Source: Acanthopleura granulata (lineage: Eukaryota > Mollusca > Polyplacophora > Chitonida > Chitonidae). From it: 64,000 nucleotides of DNA. The DNA lies in contig JABBOT010000011.1 of assembly GCA_016165875.1 (NCBI GenBank), forward strand, positions 13,747,908 to 13,811,907, given 5' to 3'. Within the stretch, counting starts at the first letter, position 1; every line of letters begins with the position of its first letter. Below are positions 44,901-53,800 of the stretch, one piece after another. The position numbers and the translations under genes were made by a program. Under the pieces are notes generated by a model. It saw only the letters and a list, made by a program, of their open reading frames with translations, did not search any database and was not told the origin of the DNA.

Positions 44901-45140
44901 TCGTATACCTTACTGGCGAGTTCAAAAACAAAGGAGGTAAATCCGAATAGATCTAATGTGTGTGGAAACGCCGGAGGAGATGGCAGTGAAATTTGTTCTG
45001 AGGTCTCGAGCCTTGGCAAGCGAAAGTCAAGTGACACTGAGGTGTCAGTGAGCAGCAAGTCAAAGTTTGCGAAAGCCAAAATCAGACAGAAAGTGCCAAA
45101 TCCTAACAAAAAGAAGAGAAAGAAAAAAGGCACTCCTTGA
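38914..45140 (+). CDS. RPP38: Ribonuclease P/MRP protein subunit p38
   Basis: Five exons: 38914-39029, 40091-40141, 41470-41625, 43433-43661 and 44481-45140. Phases are 2, 2, 2 and 0; the total of 1212 bases encodes 403 aa (human about 283). RPP38 is an L7Ae-family RNA-binding protein that contacts kink-turn RNA in RNase P (tRNA 5' processing) and RNase MRP in the nucleolus. The L7Ae-type domain is in exon 4, residues about 109-184: LGMNNVVRCLERDQLRLVAVC, then HLIPLCVSRGCLAVCLSN and a final hydrophobic LLALGIK. Upstream is a highly charged helix (DKWKEIREKRQELKREREEK, about residues 80-100). The 219-residue last exon is longer and more acidic/Ser-rich than in human. It ends in a basic nuclear/nucleolar-type tail whose VPNPNKKKRKKK corresponds to IPNPNK in human. 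An in-frame Met at residue 5 is an alternative start. Confidence 0.93.
39030..40090 (+). other. First intron of RPP38
   Basis: Donor GTAATT and acceptor TTTATTTCAG. No SINE or other recurrent element was recognised. A 63-codon ORF at 39173 has no domain. Confidence 0.6.
40380..40606. mobile_element. MITE-like inverted-repeat element, copy 4 (best ends)
   Basis: Terminal inverted repeats are CTAAATGATCTAAAATTTC (from 40388) and GAAATTTTAGGTCATTTAC (about 40582-40600). The core GGAAGGTAGGATGATACC runs opposite to copies 1 and 2. It lies in RPP38 intron 2 and defines a unit of about 225 bp. Confidence 0.75.
40780..41050. repeat. Degenerate minisatellite in RPP38 intron 2
   Basis: Repeated blocks of GGCAATGTGTGGTTTC, CTCAAGGTTCTGGGTGG and ACTCCTGCAG with decaying similarity toward the right. 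Unit length is irregular (about 30-60 bp). It also creates a 99-codon plus-strand ORF, which is not a gene. Confidence 0.65.
41174..41432 (+). mobile_element. SINE family 1, near full-length, before RPP38 exon 3
   Basis: Head GGGGGCCTCTGTGGCCAAGG, then GTTAGCACGCTAGCGCAG, B-box-like GAGTTAAAGTCCAGC and body ACCAGCAACCTTTGGATGG. It ends 38 bp before exon 3 and has lost the AAATA tail. Confidence 0.85.
42255..42458 (+). mobile_element. SINE family 1, 5'-truncated
   Basis: Contains AAGTTCAAGTCCAGCTCATG, CCACAATGCTGGCGGCTG and the tail AATAAATAAATAAATAAA. It lies in RPP38 intron 3. Confidence 0.85.
42704..43233. repeat. 55-bp satellite array in RPP38 intron 3
   Basis: About nine to ten units of GCACACCTAGACTCACAC, TCCCCACACTCTTCATTA, TTTCGAGTGTGTGTGATCA. 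Unit starts at 42704, 42759, 42814, 42869, 42924 and 42979 are exactly 55 bp apart; later units carry short insertions or deletions (near 43029 and 43186). Units are nearly identical. Long ORFs on both strands here follow from the repeat and are not genes. Confidence 0.95.
43690..43985 (+). mobile_element. SINE family 2 copy after RPP38 exon 4
   Basis: Carries a tRNA-like B box GGGATCAATCCC followed by GGTCATGCCAAAGACC, GACTGGTCAGCCCAGTGTC, AGTATAATGTGAC, CATGATCCTCCAGTGG and CATACAAACATACATA. The same body occurs at 61860-62085 and the same head at 61425-61552. The family is distinct from SINE family 1. Confidence 0.7.
43998..44187 (+). mobile_element. SINE family 1, 5'-truncated
   Basis: TGCTGGCTTCCTCTCTAGTC, GCAACCTGCAGATGG and GTGAAATATTCCTG, with a short AAATAAATGAATAG tail. 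It directly follows the family 2 copy. Confidence 0.75.
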
Positions 45141-45231
45141 AAGATTTTCTTTATGAAGGCAAGAAAATTAGAAAGATGTAAATAGTTTATCAGTTTACTG
45201 GATGTGAACAGCCTCTTCACCCATTATTTTG

Positions 45232-45237
45232 AATAAA
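45232..45237 (+). terminator. Polyadenylation signal of RPP38
   Basis: AATAAA lies 92 bp after the RPP38 stop codon, giving a short 3' UTR. Position and strand fit the gene well. Confidence 0.75.
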
Positions 45238-45299
45238 TACCATTTTCTAGCATAAATCAAGTGTGCCTTAGACTGAGATTACTTTTTTAAGCTTACAGT

Positions 45300-45420
45300 T
45301 CCTGTAAGTCTACCAGCTACCTGCGTGTACATGTCGATTACCCTCCAGGCTCTGCTCGGTTTCCTCCCACCATATTAATGCTGGCCATCGTCATAGAAAT
45401 GAAATATTCTTGAGTACAAT
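45300..45420 (+). mobile_element. SINE family 1 fragment
   Basis: GTAAGTCTACCAGCTACCTG, CTCTGCTCGGTTTCCTCCC and AATGCTGGCCATCGTC, ending near TTCTTGAGTAC. Confidence 0.75.
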
Positions 45421-45473
45421 GATCAAACAAGTACATACATATAAATACTGTTCGTGTTCATATGATATGTCTG

Positions 45474-45570
45474 AATCTAGGTGCACAAATCACACTTCTG
45501 GCCTTCTGCGGGGGGGGGGGGGGGGGTAATCCCACTCTCACTCACTCAAATACAAAAACGAAAGCCTGAG
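45474..45570. repeat. CACACT-type interspersed repeat, fragment with poly-G
   Basis: AATCTAGGTGCACAAATCAC, TTCTGGCCTTCTGC, then 17 G and TAATCCCACTCTCACTCAC. The order matches 32255-32330, with the G run at the place of CAAGGGGTG. Confidence 0.5.
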
Positions 45571-46834
45571 GCTTGATTCATTATTGTATTGGTGTGGAAG
45601 ACAAAGAAGTTTCACTTAAGGGTTGCAGCAGCTACGTTTAGGCCCCACCTGTTTAAACTGTTGTTTTACTGGTTTCAATTTCAAAAGACAAGCAAAACTT
45701 AAAAATCATCCAATTTCTGGGAAATGCAGTCTATACATCCCTGCAATTTTTCTTTTTTAAGCCATATTTGTATGACTGAAAACAGGAAAGTTATGATAAA
45801 CATCAAAATTGGACAAATATAAAAGTGAAATTTGAATTGTGTTTTTAGCGTGAGCTTGTCTGTAAAACACGAAATAAAACTGATGTGGCCTTTCAGCAGG
45901 TACTTATGCACAACTGAACCTGAGATAGTCAATTTTCAACTACTAACACACTCTTTTCAGTGGAATTTATGCATATAATGAGTATGAAAATGACACCAAA
46001 AATGATTTGTTTGTGTGATTAAAGATGCGAGCTTCCCAAATTATTTCACTATCAGCCATAGTTCGCTCAGAATGTTTCAAAATATTATTGGTTGCAGAGA
46101 TTGTTGAAAAGGTTGAAAAATTTAGTAGGTCTATATACAGATCAGATAGTTGATCAGATGGACCAACCACGTGAGAACAGAGAAATGGTGTATTTTCATT
46201 ACAGTTAGGTGTATATTCTCTGAAAGGAGAAGACTAGATGTTCCACAAATGAGAACAATACAGGTAAATTGGCATTATGTTTTAGCTGACTCGTTCAACA
46301 TGGGTTCCGTCTGTTTACTTCAACTGGACCCAGAATTTCACGAAACCTAGTAGAGTTTTTGAACAAATGTTCAGGGTGACGCCATTCGTCAGTTTTGGAA
46401 CCACATTATGTACCAAAATTCATTGTTTGATTAGAATTTTATGCCGTCCTTAATGGAAGGATGTAATATTTCACTTCTTTGCATGCTAGTACATCAACTG
46501 TTGCAAGCATGCAATAATCATAGGCTATGTGGTCCCATTCACATTACCAGTGTAATGCGTGTATAATTTCAGGAGATATCATACAATTATTGCACGTTGC
46601 GAAGTGGAACATCGTCCTTTGTCGTTTTGAGACATCTGATGTGCATGTGCACTAAGTATGGAACATGCAATACACATGTAGTGGTTTAATTATGCCAAAA
46701 CAGAATGATACATCATGAACTAAGATGTGAAAGGGAGTAGATTTCCACATCAGGCGGAATGTACATGTGAAACTGACAGAGGCAGACAGTGCAGGGAATG
46801 GATTATGACGGCAATACCTCAAGATGCAACCAAA

Positions 46835-48026
46835 CACAAATGTGACATAGCCTGGTGTATAGCACCTGTCACAGAGGATGTCGCTGGGTGCAGCGTCATG
46901 AATTGTTGAACCTCGCGTAATGTGGTTTCGTACAACGACGGGAAATGATTTACTTATTTATTTTGTGTGCGTTTTATGCCTTACACAAATGTGACATAGC
47001 CTGGTGTATAGCACCTGTCACAGAGGATGTCGCTGGGTGCAGCGTCATGAATTGTTGAACCTCGCGTAATGTGGTTTCGTACAATGACGGGAAATGATTT
47101 ACTTATTTATTTTGTGTGCGTTTTATGCCTTACACAAATGTGACATAGCCTGGTGTATAGCACCTGTCACAGAGGATGTCGCTGGGTGCAGCGTCATGAA
47201 TTGTTGAACCTCGCGTAATGTGGTTTCATACAATGACGGGAAATGATTTACTTATTTATTTTGTGTGCGTTTTATGCCTTACACAAATGTGACATAGCCT
47301 GGTGTATAGCACCTGTCACAGAGGATGTCACTGGGTGCAGCGTCATGAATTGTTGAACCTCGCGTAATGTGGTTTCGTACAATGACGGGAAATGATTTAC
47401 TTATTTATTTTGTGTGCGTTTTATGCCTTACACAAATGTGACATAGCCTGGTGTATAGCACCTGTCACAGAGGATGTCGCTGGGTGCAGCGTCATGAATT
47501 GTTGAACCTCGCGTAATGTGGTTTCATACAATGACGGGAAATGATTTACTTATTTATTTTGTGTGCGTTTTATGCCTTACACAAATGTGACATAGCCTGG
47601 TGTATAGCACCTGTCACAGAGGATGTCGCTGGGTGCAGCGTCATGAATTGTTGAACCTCGCGTAATGTGGTTTCGTACAATGACGGGAAATGATTTACTT
47701 ATTTATTTTGTGTGCGTTTTATGCCTTACACAAATGTGACATAGCCTGGTGTATAGCACCTGTCACAGAGGATGTCACTGGGTGCAGCGTCATGAATTGT
47801 TGAACCTCGCGTAATGTGGTTTCGTACAATGACGGGAAATGATTTACTTATTTATTTTGTGTGCGTTTTATGCCTTACACAAATGTGACATAGCCTGGTG
47901 TATAGCACCTGTCACAGAGGATGTCGCTGGGTGCAGCGTCATGAATTGTTGAACCTCGCGTAATGTGGTTTCGTACAATGACGGGAAATGATTTACTTAT
48001 TTATTTTGTGTGCGTTTTATGCCTTA
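46835..48026. repeat. Eight-copy 149-bp tandem array
   Basis: Unit starts (CACAAATGTGACATAGCC) are at 46835, 46984, 47133, 47282, 47431, 47580, 47729 and 47878, exactly 149 bp apart. Only a few single-base differences were seen (GTCGCTGGG versus GTCACTGGG; CGTACAATG versus CATACAATG; CGTACAACG in the first unit). The end of each unit (TTACTTATTTATTTTGTGTG, CGTTTTATGCCTTAC) is the reversed tail of SINE family 1, and the last unit runs straight into that SINE. Confidence 0.97.
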
Positions 48027-48225
48027 CTCAAGAAAGTGTCACTTAATACCATGGTCAACATTATGGTGCTGGGAAACCGGACAGAGCCTGAGGTAAACCC
48101 ACGACCATCCTCAGGGTTGCTGGCAGACCTTCCCACGTACAGTCGGAGGGAAAAGCCAGCATGAGGTGGACTTAACTCACAGAAACTGGATAGTGCGGTA
48201 ACCAACTGAGCAACAGAGGGTCCTC
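48005..48225 (-). mobile_element. SINE family 1, first of three in a row
   Basis: Reversed copy with GCCTTACTCAAGAAAGTGTC, ACATTATGGTGCTGGG, AAACCCACGACCATCC and a partial head. Its tail end is the segment amplified in the 149-bp array. Confidence 0.85.
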
Positions 48226-48449
48226 GGTGGGGAAGAGAAACGTACAAGTGACAATGGCCAATATAATGAAAGACTATCACTGATCCTTCTCTTTACACAT
48301 GTACATACATGAGGTTCATACATGTCCACTGTTAATGTGCTACTGTTTATAGGTTTTAAAGTGTTTTTATAAAATGAATATGCAACAACATAAACTCAAC
48401 ATTATATGATTTACAGGCCCAAATAGCCTGGTATTCACTCGACATGCAG

Positions 48450-48712
48450 TATTTGTTTATTTACGTCATACTCAAGAACACATGCATTCTACTTACGTGA
48501 CGATGACCAGCACATGGTTGACGAGAACTGGGCAGAGCCCGAAGAAAACCATGACCATCCAAAGATTACTGGTAGACCTTCCCACATACAATCCGAGACT
48601 TGAGGAAACCAGCATTAGCTAGACTTACACTGGCAGTGACCGCATTGGAGAGAGGCTCTTGGTTTACAAGGCTGTATGGGCATGGTAACCATTTTAGCCA
48701 TGGAGGCCCATG
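48450..48712 (-). mobile_element. SINE family 1, second of three in a row
   Basis: Reversed copy, diverged: CGTCATACTCAAGAACAC, GGGCAGAGCCCGAAG, TACTGGTAGACCTTCCCAC and the head TTTTAGCCATGGAGGCCC. Confidence 0.8.
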
Positions 48713-48721
48713 TACATCGTT

Positions 48722-48975
48722 TCATATTTAGTTGTTTGGGGTTTTCGCCTGTATACAAGCATATTTCATTTATAAGATGGCAGAGAGCAGTTTGATGGGA
48801 AGAAACCGAGCAGAGTCTGGGGATATTCCACGATCATCCGCAGGCCTTTCCATGCAAGGCTTGAGAGGAAGCCAGCATGAGCTGGACTTGAAATCCCGGC
48901 GACTGCATTGGTGACACTCCTGGCTCACGTAGCTGTATTAAATTAGCACCCGAAACACTTCGGCAAAGGAGGCTT
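48722..48975 (-). mobile_element. SINE family 1, third of three in a row
   Basis: Reversed copy, diverged: TTTTCGCCTGTATACAAGC, GAAACCGAGCAGAGTCTGG, GAGGAAGCCAGCATGAGC and the end TTCGGCAAAGGAGGC. Confidence 0.75.
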
Positions 48976-49355
48976 ACATACTTGTAAAAGGCTACATCAT
49001 CAAATAAATACAGCTGGCAGAAGTTAAAACAGATAAACCTTCACGTCAGAGCTTTGCTGTGAAACTGAATATGTATAGAAAGCATTGTAAATGTAGCCAA
49101 ATCTCAATTCACTAAAAATAAACAAGTCTTTAGCATGAGAAAGAATTCCCAGTACATGTTGGAGTCACCATATCGTACACATAGTTTAGCCATAAAAAAA
49201 GATACACATTGTCGCTATTACAAACAGATTCGTCTGAATTTTACAAGCATGAAAACATGAAGTCTAGGCCTCAGCTGAAATACTTCAGTTTGGCCACATT
49301 TAAATTTTTCAGATGTCATAAATTTCAGCACTCAGTCATTGGATTAATTTCATAT

Positions 49356-49622
49356 TTTGGGTGCCTCTGTGACCAAGGTGGCCACTGCGCTAGTGCTGAG
49401 TAATGACCCAGGAGCCTTACCAAAAGTGGTCGCTTTGAGTTCATGCCCTGCCCATGTTGGCTTCCTCTCCTGTTGAATGTGACAGGTCTGCTAGCAATCT
49501 GCAGACGGTCACGGGTTTCCCCTGGGCTCTACCTGGTTTCCTCCAGCCATCATACTGGCCATCATTGTATAAGTGAAATATTCTTAAGTGTGGCTTAAAA
49601 CAACAATCAAATAAACAAATAT
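49356..49622 (+). mobile_element. SINE family 1, near full-length
   Basis: Head GGGTGCCTCTGTGACCAAGG, B-box-like GAGTTCATGCCC, body GGTCTGCTAGCAATCTGC and tail AATCAAATAAACAAAT. It ends about 80 bp before the INTS6 polyadenylation signal. Confidence 0.85.
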
Positions 49623-49700
49623 TTCATACCTGTTCTTCTCCATTGTAGCAGAAGGAAATTCTTAAAAATTAAACACAACAGAGAGAGAATATCTGTATGT

Positions 49701-49706
49701 TTTATT
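49701..49706 (-). terminator. Candidate polyadenylation signal of INTS6
   Basis: AATAAA on the minus strand, 1.1 kb past the INTS6 stop. It would give a 3' UTR of about 1.1 kb; no other sequence evidence was used. Confidence 0.45.
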
Positions 49707-50807
49707 CAGCTGATAATGGCTTATGATGTGACACAGAGAAAGAGGAGGAGGAGGAGGTCTGCAGAGTTCCTTTAAAACTGCAGGGTTACACCAATGTAAT
49801 TAAAACTTGTTTCCATGGTTACCCGTTATGAAAAAACAAGGGTGCCTGAGTGCTAACGAAGAAAGATGATTGAAAGTATATGCATTCAGTTTATGTCAAC
49901 TTTCTGGACTAAATTTTACTGGAATTACTTTTCACAGTATTTCCCATGTGTCCTTGTGCAAGTCTTAATCCAAATTAGGGATCCAAGAGATAACAATTTA
50001 TACTGTCCTACATGAATTATGGAGGTCTCCACCTGGCAGGATGATTTGAAATGAAGGGGAGGTAAGTACATGTAGGATTTGTACACTGTTTACACCTGCT
50101 ATGGTTGGTTGTAGATTTTCGAATAATTTTTTTTAAACATAACAGATCTGGATTCCTTCGGTCTGAAAACAAGTAACAATAACTTTGTCTATGTACAAAC
50201 ACATGTAATATTCAAAAACAGCACTGTAGCATCCATGGCAACGTCCAAGTAAATAAAAAAAAGAACAAAAAAAAAAAAACAGATTCAGTCAGTGCAGCAG
50301 AGCTCTGGAAGCTCCACCCACTAGGTGTGGCCACTGATCAAGCTGAAAGACTTCTGGTAGAAACCATGGAACTGTACAATGGAACAATTTGATTTACAGC
50401 TGTCAATGAGTGAAAATGAAACAGAAAACTGATGGGGATGAGATCACAGGAATGTTTGGAAACCAACATCTTTGTCCACATGGTCAACTGCAGGTAGGGT
50501 GTTTCTTCAGTCATGCACTCACGCACGATTTTGTTCCATCTCCGGAAGAAAGTTTACCCTTAAAAGCACATAATCCATAAGAGCACAAGGTCCTTTACCA
50601 GCTATATGCAACTGCTGGTATCGTTGATCAAACTCCTTGGCGAAGCATTTCTCCGTTACGAATGCAATAAAAGAACAAGGGAATCACAACACGTAACGTC
50701 CATCTGTCAAAACCACCCTGACCCTGCACCGGGTTGAAAAGGCTGCACGCCTTTTAGCTGGTTGCCATGGTGATGTTCATTTCCTATCTGCAGGTGTTCG
50801 TCTTCTG

Positions 50808-53800
50808 TCACCTGCTGTTGTGTCCGCCTGGCTGAGCACTGTTCGTGGCACTAATCACAGCACTAATTGTAGCACTATTCACACCCTCGGCACTCAAGCG
50901 CTTGGTTTCTACTCGTACCATGGACAGTTCGAACTGTTCAAGCATTTGAATAAGTGCTCGCTTTTTGAACCGACTGGCCTCTCGCATAATGTCCCTGACA
51001 AAAGTTCTTTTTGTTTCCAGATTTCCCTGCACTGTATTTAGATTGCTGAACAGGCTGTCGTAGTCTGTGAAAAAGGAAAGAGAGAGACAGAAGTAAGCAA
51101 GTAAGTTTCAGCTGAATAAATTCTAGTTCAGTCATCAGTGTCTTCTCTCCATGATGTATGATAGGGTTCTCTCAACATTTTCTGCCCATCCAACTCCCTT
51201 TCTCATCATTCGTTGTAACCTCCCCCAACTCCCTTTCTCATCATACGTTCTAACCCCCTCATTCCCTTTCTCATCATACGTTCTAACCCCCTCATTCCCT
51301 TTCTCATCATACGTTCTAACCCCCTCATTCCCATTCTCATCATACGTTCTAACCCCCTCATTCCCATCATACGTTCTAACCCCCTCATTCCCATTCTCAT
51401 CATACGTTCTAACCCCCTCATTCCCATTCTCATCATACGTTCTAACCCCCTCATTCACATTCTCATCATACGTTCTAACCCCCTCATTCCCATTCTCATC
51501 ATACGTTCTAACCCCCTCATTCCCATTCTCATCATACGTTCTAACACCCTCATTCCCATTCTCATCATACGTTCTAACCCCCTCATTCCCATTCTCATCA
51601 TACGTTCTAACCCCCTCATTCCCATTCTCATCATACGTTCTAACCCCCTCATTCCCATTCTCATCATGTGTCCCACCTACCCCTTTCCCATTTTGATTAC
51701 ATGTTCTTCCCATCCTACTCCCTTCCTGATAAGACTTTTTGCCCACCCACTCTCATTCTGATCAGATTTTCTACCCACTCTACTCCAATCCTGATCAGAA
51801 TTTTGCCCACCTACTCTCATTCTGATCAGATTTTCTACCCACTCTACTCCATTCATGGTCAGATTTTCTGCCCACACCACTCCCATCCTGATCAGGTTTT
51901 CTGCCCACCCTGTAATACAAGCCATTCCAAAAAATTAATCTAAATGACCCCAATGACCTTGAAAAGGCCAACGTTGCTGAAATTCAAGAGGGTTCTTCCC
52001 CAGGCAAAAGTGTAAGTGTGGTGTAAGTTTGATGCACTTGGGCTATAGCATTATGGACATAGTGTTTACAGGCCTAAAATCTAACTCAGATGACCCCAAT
52101 GGCGTTGAAGAAAATGGTCAAGGTCAAGGTCCTTCCTCATGCCAAAGTGTTAATGTGGCATAAGTTTGGTGAACTTGGTGAAACCGTTCAAGAGACAATT
52201 TACAAGGATAAGGACAGGTAGCCGGACTGATGCCCAGCTACAACAATACCCCTTGGCCATTATTCGCCGAGGAGTAATTAAAAAGAAAGCACAATGAAAC
52301 CTACTTCTGCCTGGTCGCTTGAGCTCCTTGTAGAGTATGTGACGTAACCGTGTATTATGCGTCCAGATTGCTGACTCTCGTTTGTGATTGGTCGGTCCAC
52401 TCCCATCAAGTTTTGATCGCTTCGCCGGAGGTTCCTTAGCACTGTGGTCATTTTCCGTCACGTGATTGCTCATGTGTCGATCGGGTTCGGCAGCATCTGG
52501 CGGTTCATCAGTGATGTCTATAACCAAGGCTCCAGGCTCTTCATCTGTCAAGTCGAGTATTTCATTATTATTATTATTATTATGTAATTTATTTTTTTGA
52601 TGTTTGGTGTTTAATGCTGTGCTCCAGAATATTTCCGTCACGAAGGTTGTGGTTGGATGAAAACTAGCTTTTACCACAGCATTTCACCATTTACCAGACC
52701 AATCTATTTTTCGCAAGTTCCAAGAATCATATAATTATGATAAATGACATAAAGTTTCACCCAAAATGTGCGTTTTTAAAGGCAATTTTTGAAAAGATTT
52801 ATTTATTTATTTGATCGGTGTTTTACGCTGTACTCAAGAATATTTCACTTATACAACAGCGGCCAGCATTATGGTGGGAGGAAACCGGGCAGAACCCTGG
52901 GGAAACCCACGACCATCCGCAGGTTGCTGGCAGACCTTCCCATGTACGGCCGGAGAGGAAGCCAGCATGAGCTGGTCTTGAACTCACAGCAACCGCATTG
53001 GTGGGAGGCTTCGGGTCATTGTGCTGCGATAGCGCACTAATCCACTGAGCCACGGAGGCCCCCCTTTTGGAAAAGAAGTTATTGAATTATTTTATGACAC
53101 ATGTAACATTTATATGTAAAGTGTGACATAAAAAATTATGCTCATAGGTTCCTGAAATCAACAGAACTCTCAGAATCTGCTAAATAATAAAGTTGTCATG
53201 AAAAAAATTTTTTAGGTCATTTACAGTAAAGTGTTAAAGAGTTCTAATTATTTTAGAAAGCTGTACTGCGGTTTGTTTGGAGGCTAGGATGACATCCAAC
53301 TGCAAGAAGTTAAGTTTCTGCACTGTAATAATTTATAGCCTGTATTTGCCTATCAGCCAAAAGACTACTGAAAAATGACTACCCACATCCAAGCCATATC
53401 TGTTCATTCCTGCTTTTGTGGGCACATTGGTAACACTGTACTCGTGTATTACAAGAGAAAAGTGGTCAGTTTGGCTTTGGGCCCAAGTCGGCACAGTGAA
53501 CGAAAACGTCTGTGTGCCTCACTGGACTGAATTGTAATCAACACCTTGATTTCTAAGGTGGGTTTCAACTCCTCTCCTTCCATCTTCCAAAACAGTGGCC
53601 AGAGCAGTGACTAAATTTGACATTATTGATATCGCCCAGCGTTTTATTTAACTATGATAACTCAAGATGATCTGTCTGATTTAGGTCAAAACTAGCCTGA
53701 AAACAATCAACGCATACGGAAAAAAGACCAAATGGTGCAGGGATTACCTTGGATGTCAAAACTAAGCCTGCTGAACTCCATCACTTTAATTAAGATGAAG

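Larger units (their letters stand above)
45238..46834. other. Intergenic DNA between convergent RPP38 and INTS6, left part
   Basis: Contains a SINE fragment, a 17-base G run (45510-45526) inside a diverged CACACT-type repeat, and otherwise featureless AT-rich DNA. No gene recognised; ORFs of 60-77 codons are unsupported. Confidence 0.5.

Noticed and set aside
46727..46909. 60-codon ORF at the left edge of the 149-bp array
   Set aside because: Its last part is the first array unit; no start context, domain or codon bias supports it.
51135..51746. 203- and 181-codon ORFs on opposite strands
   Set aside because: Both arise from a 33-bp tandem repeat whose period is a multiple of three; the translation is a monotonous 11-residue repeat without domains.
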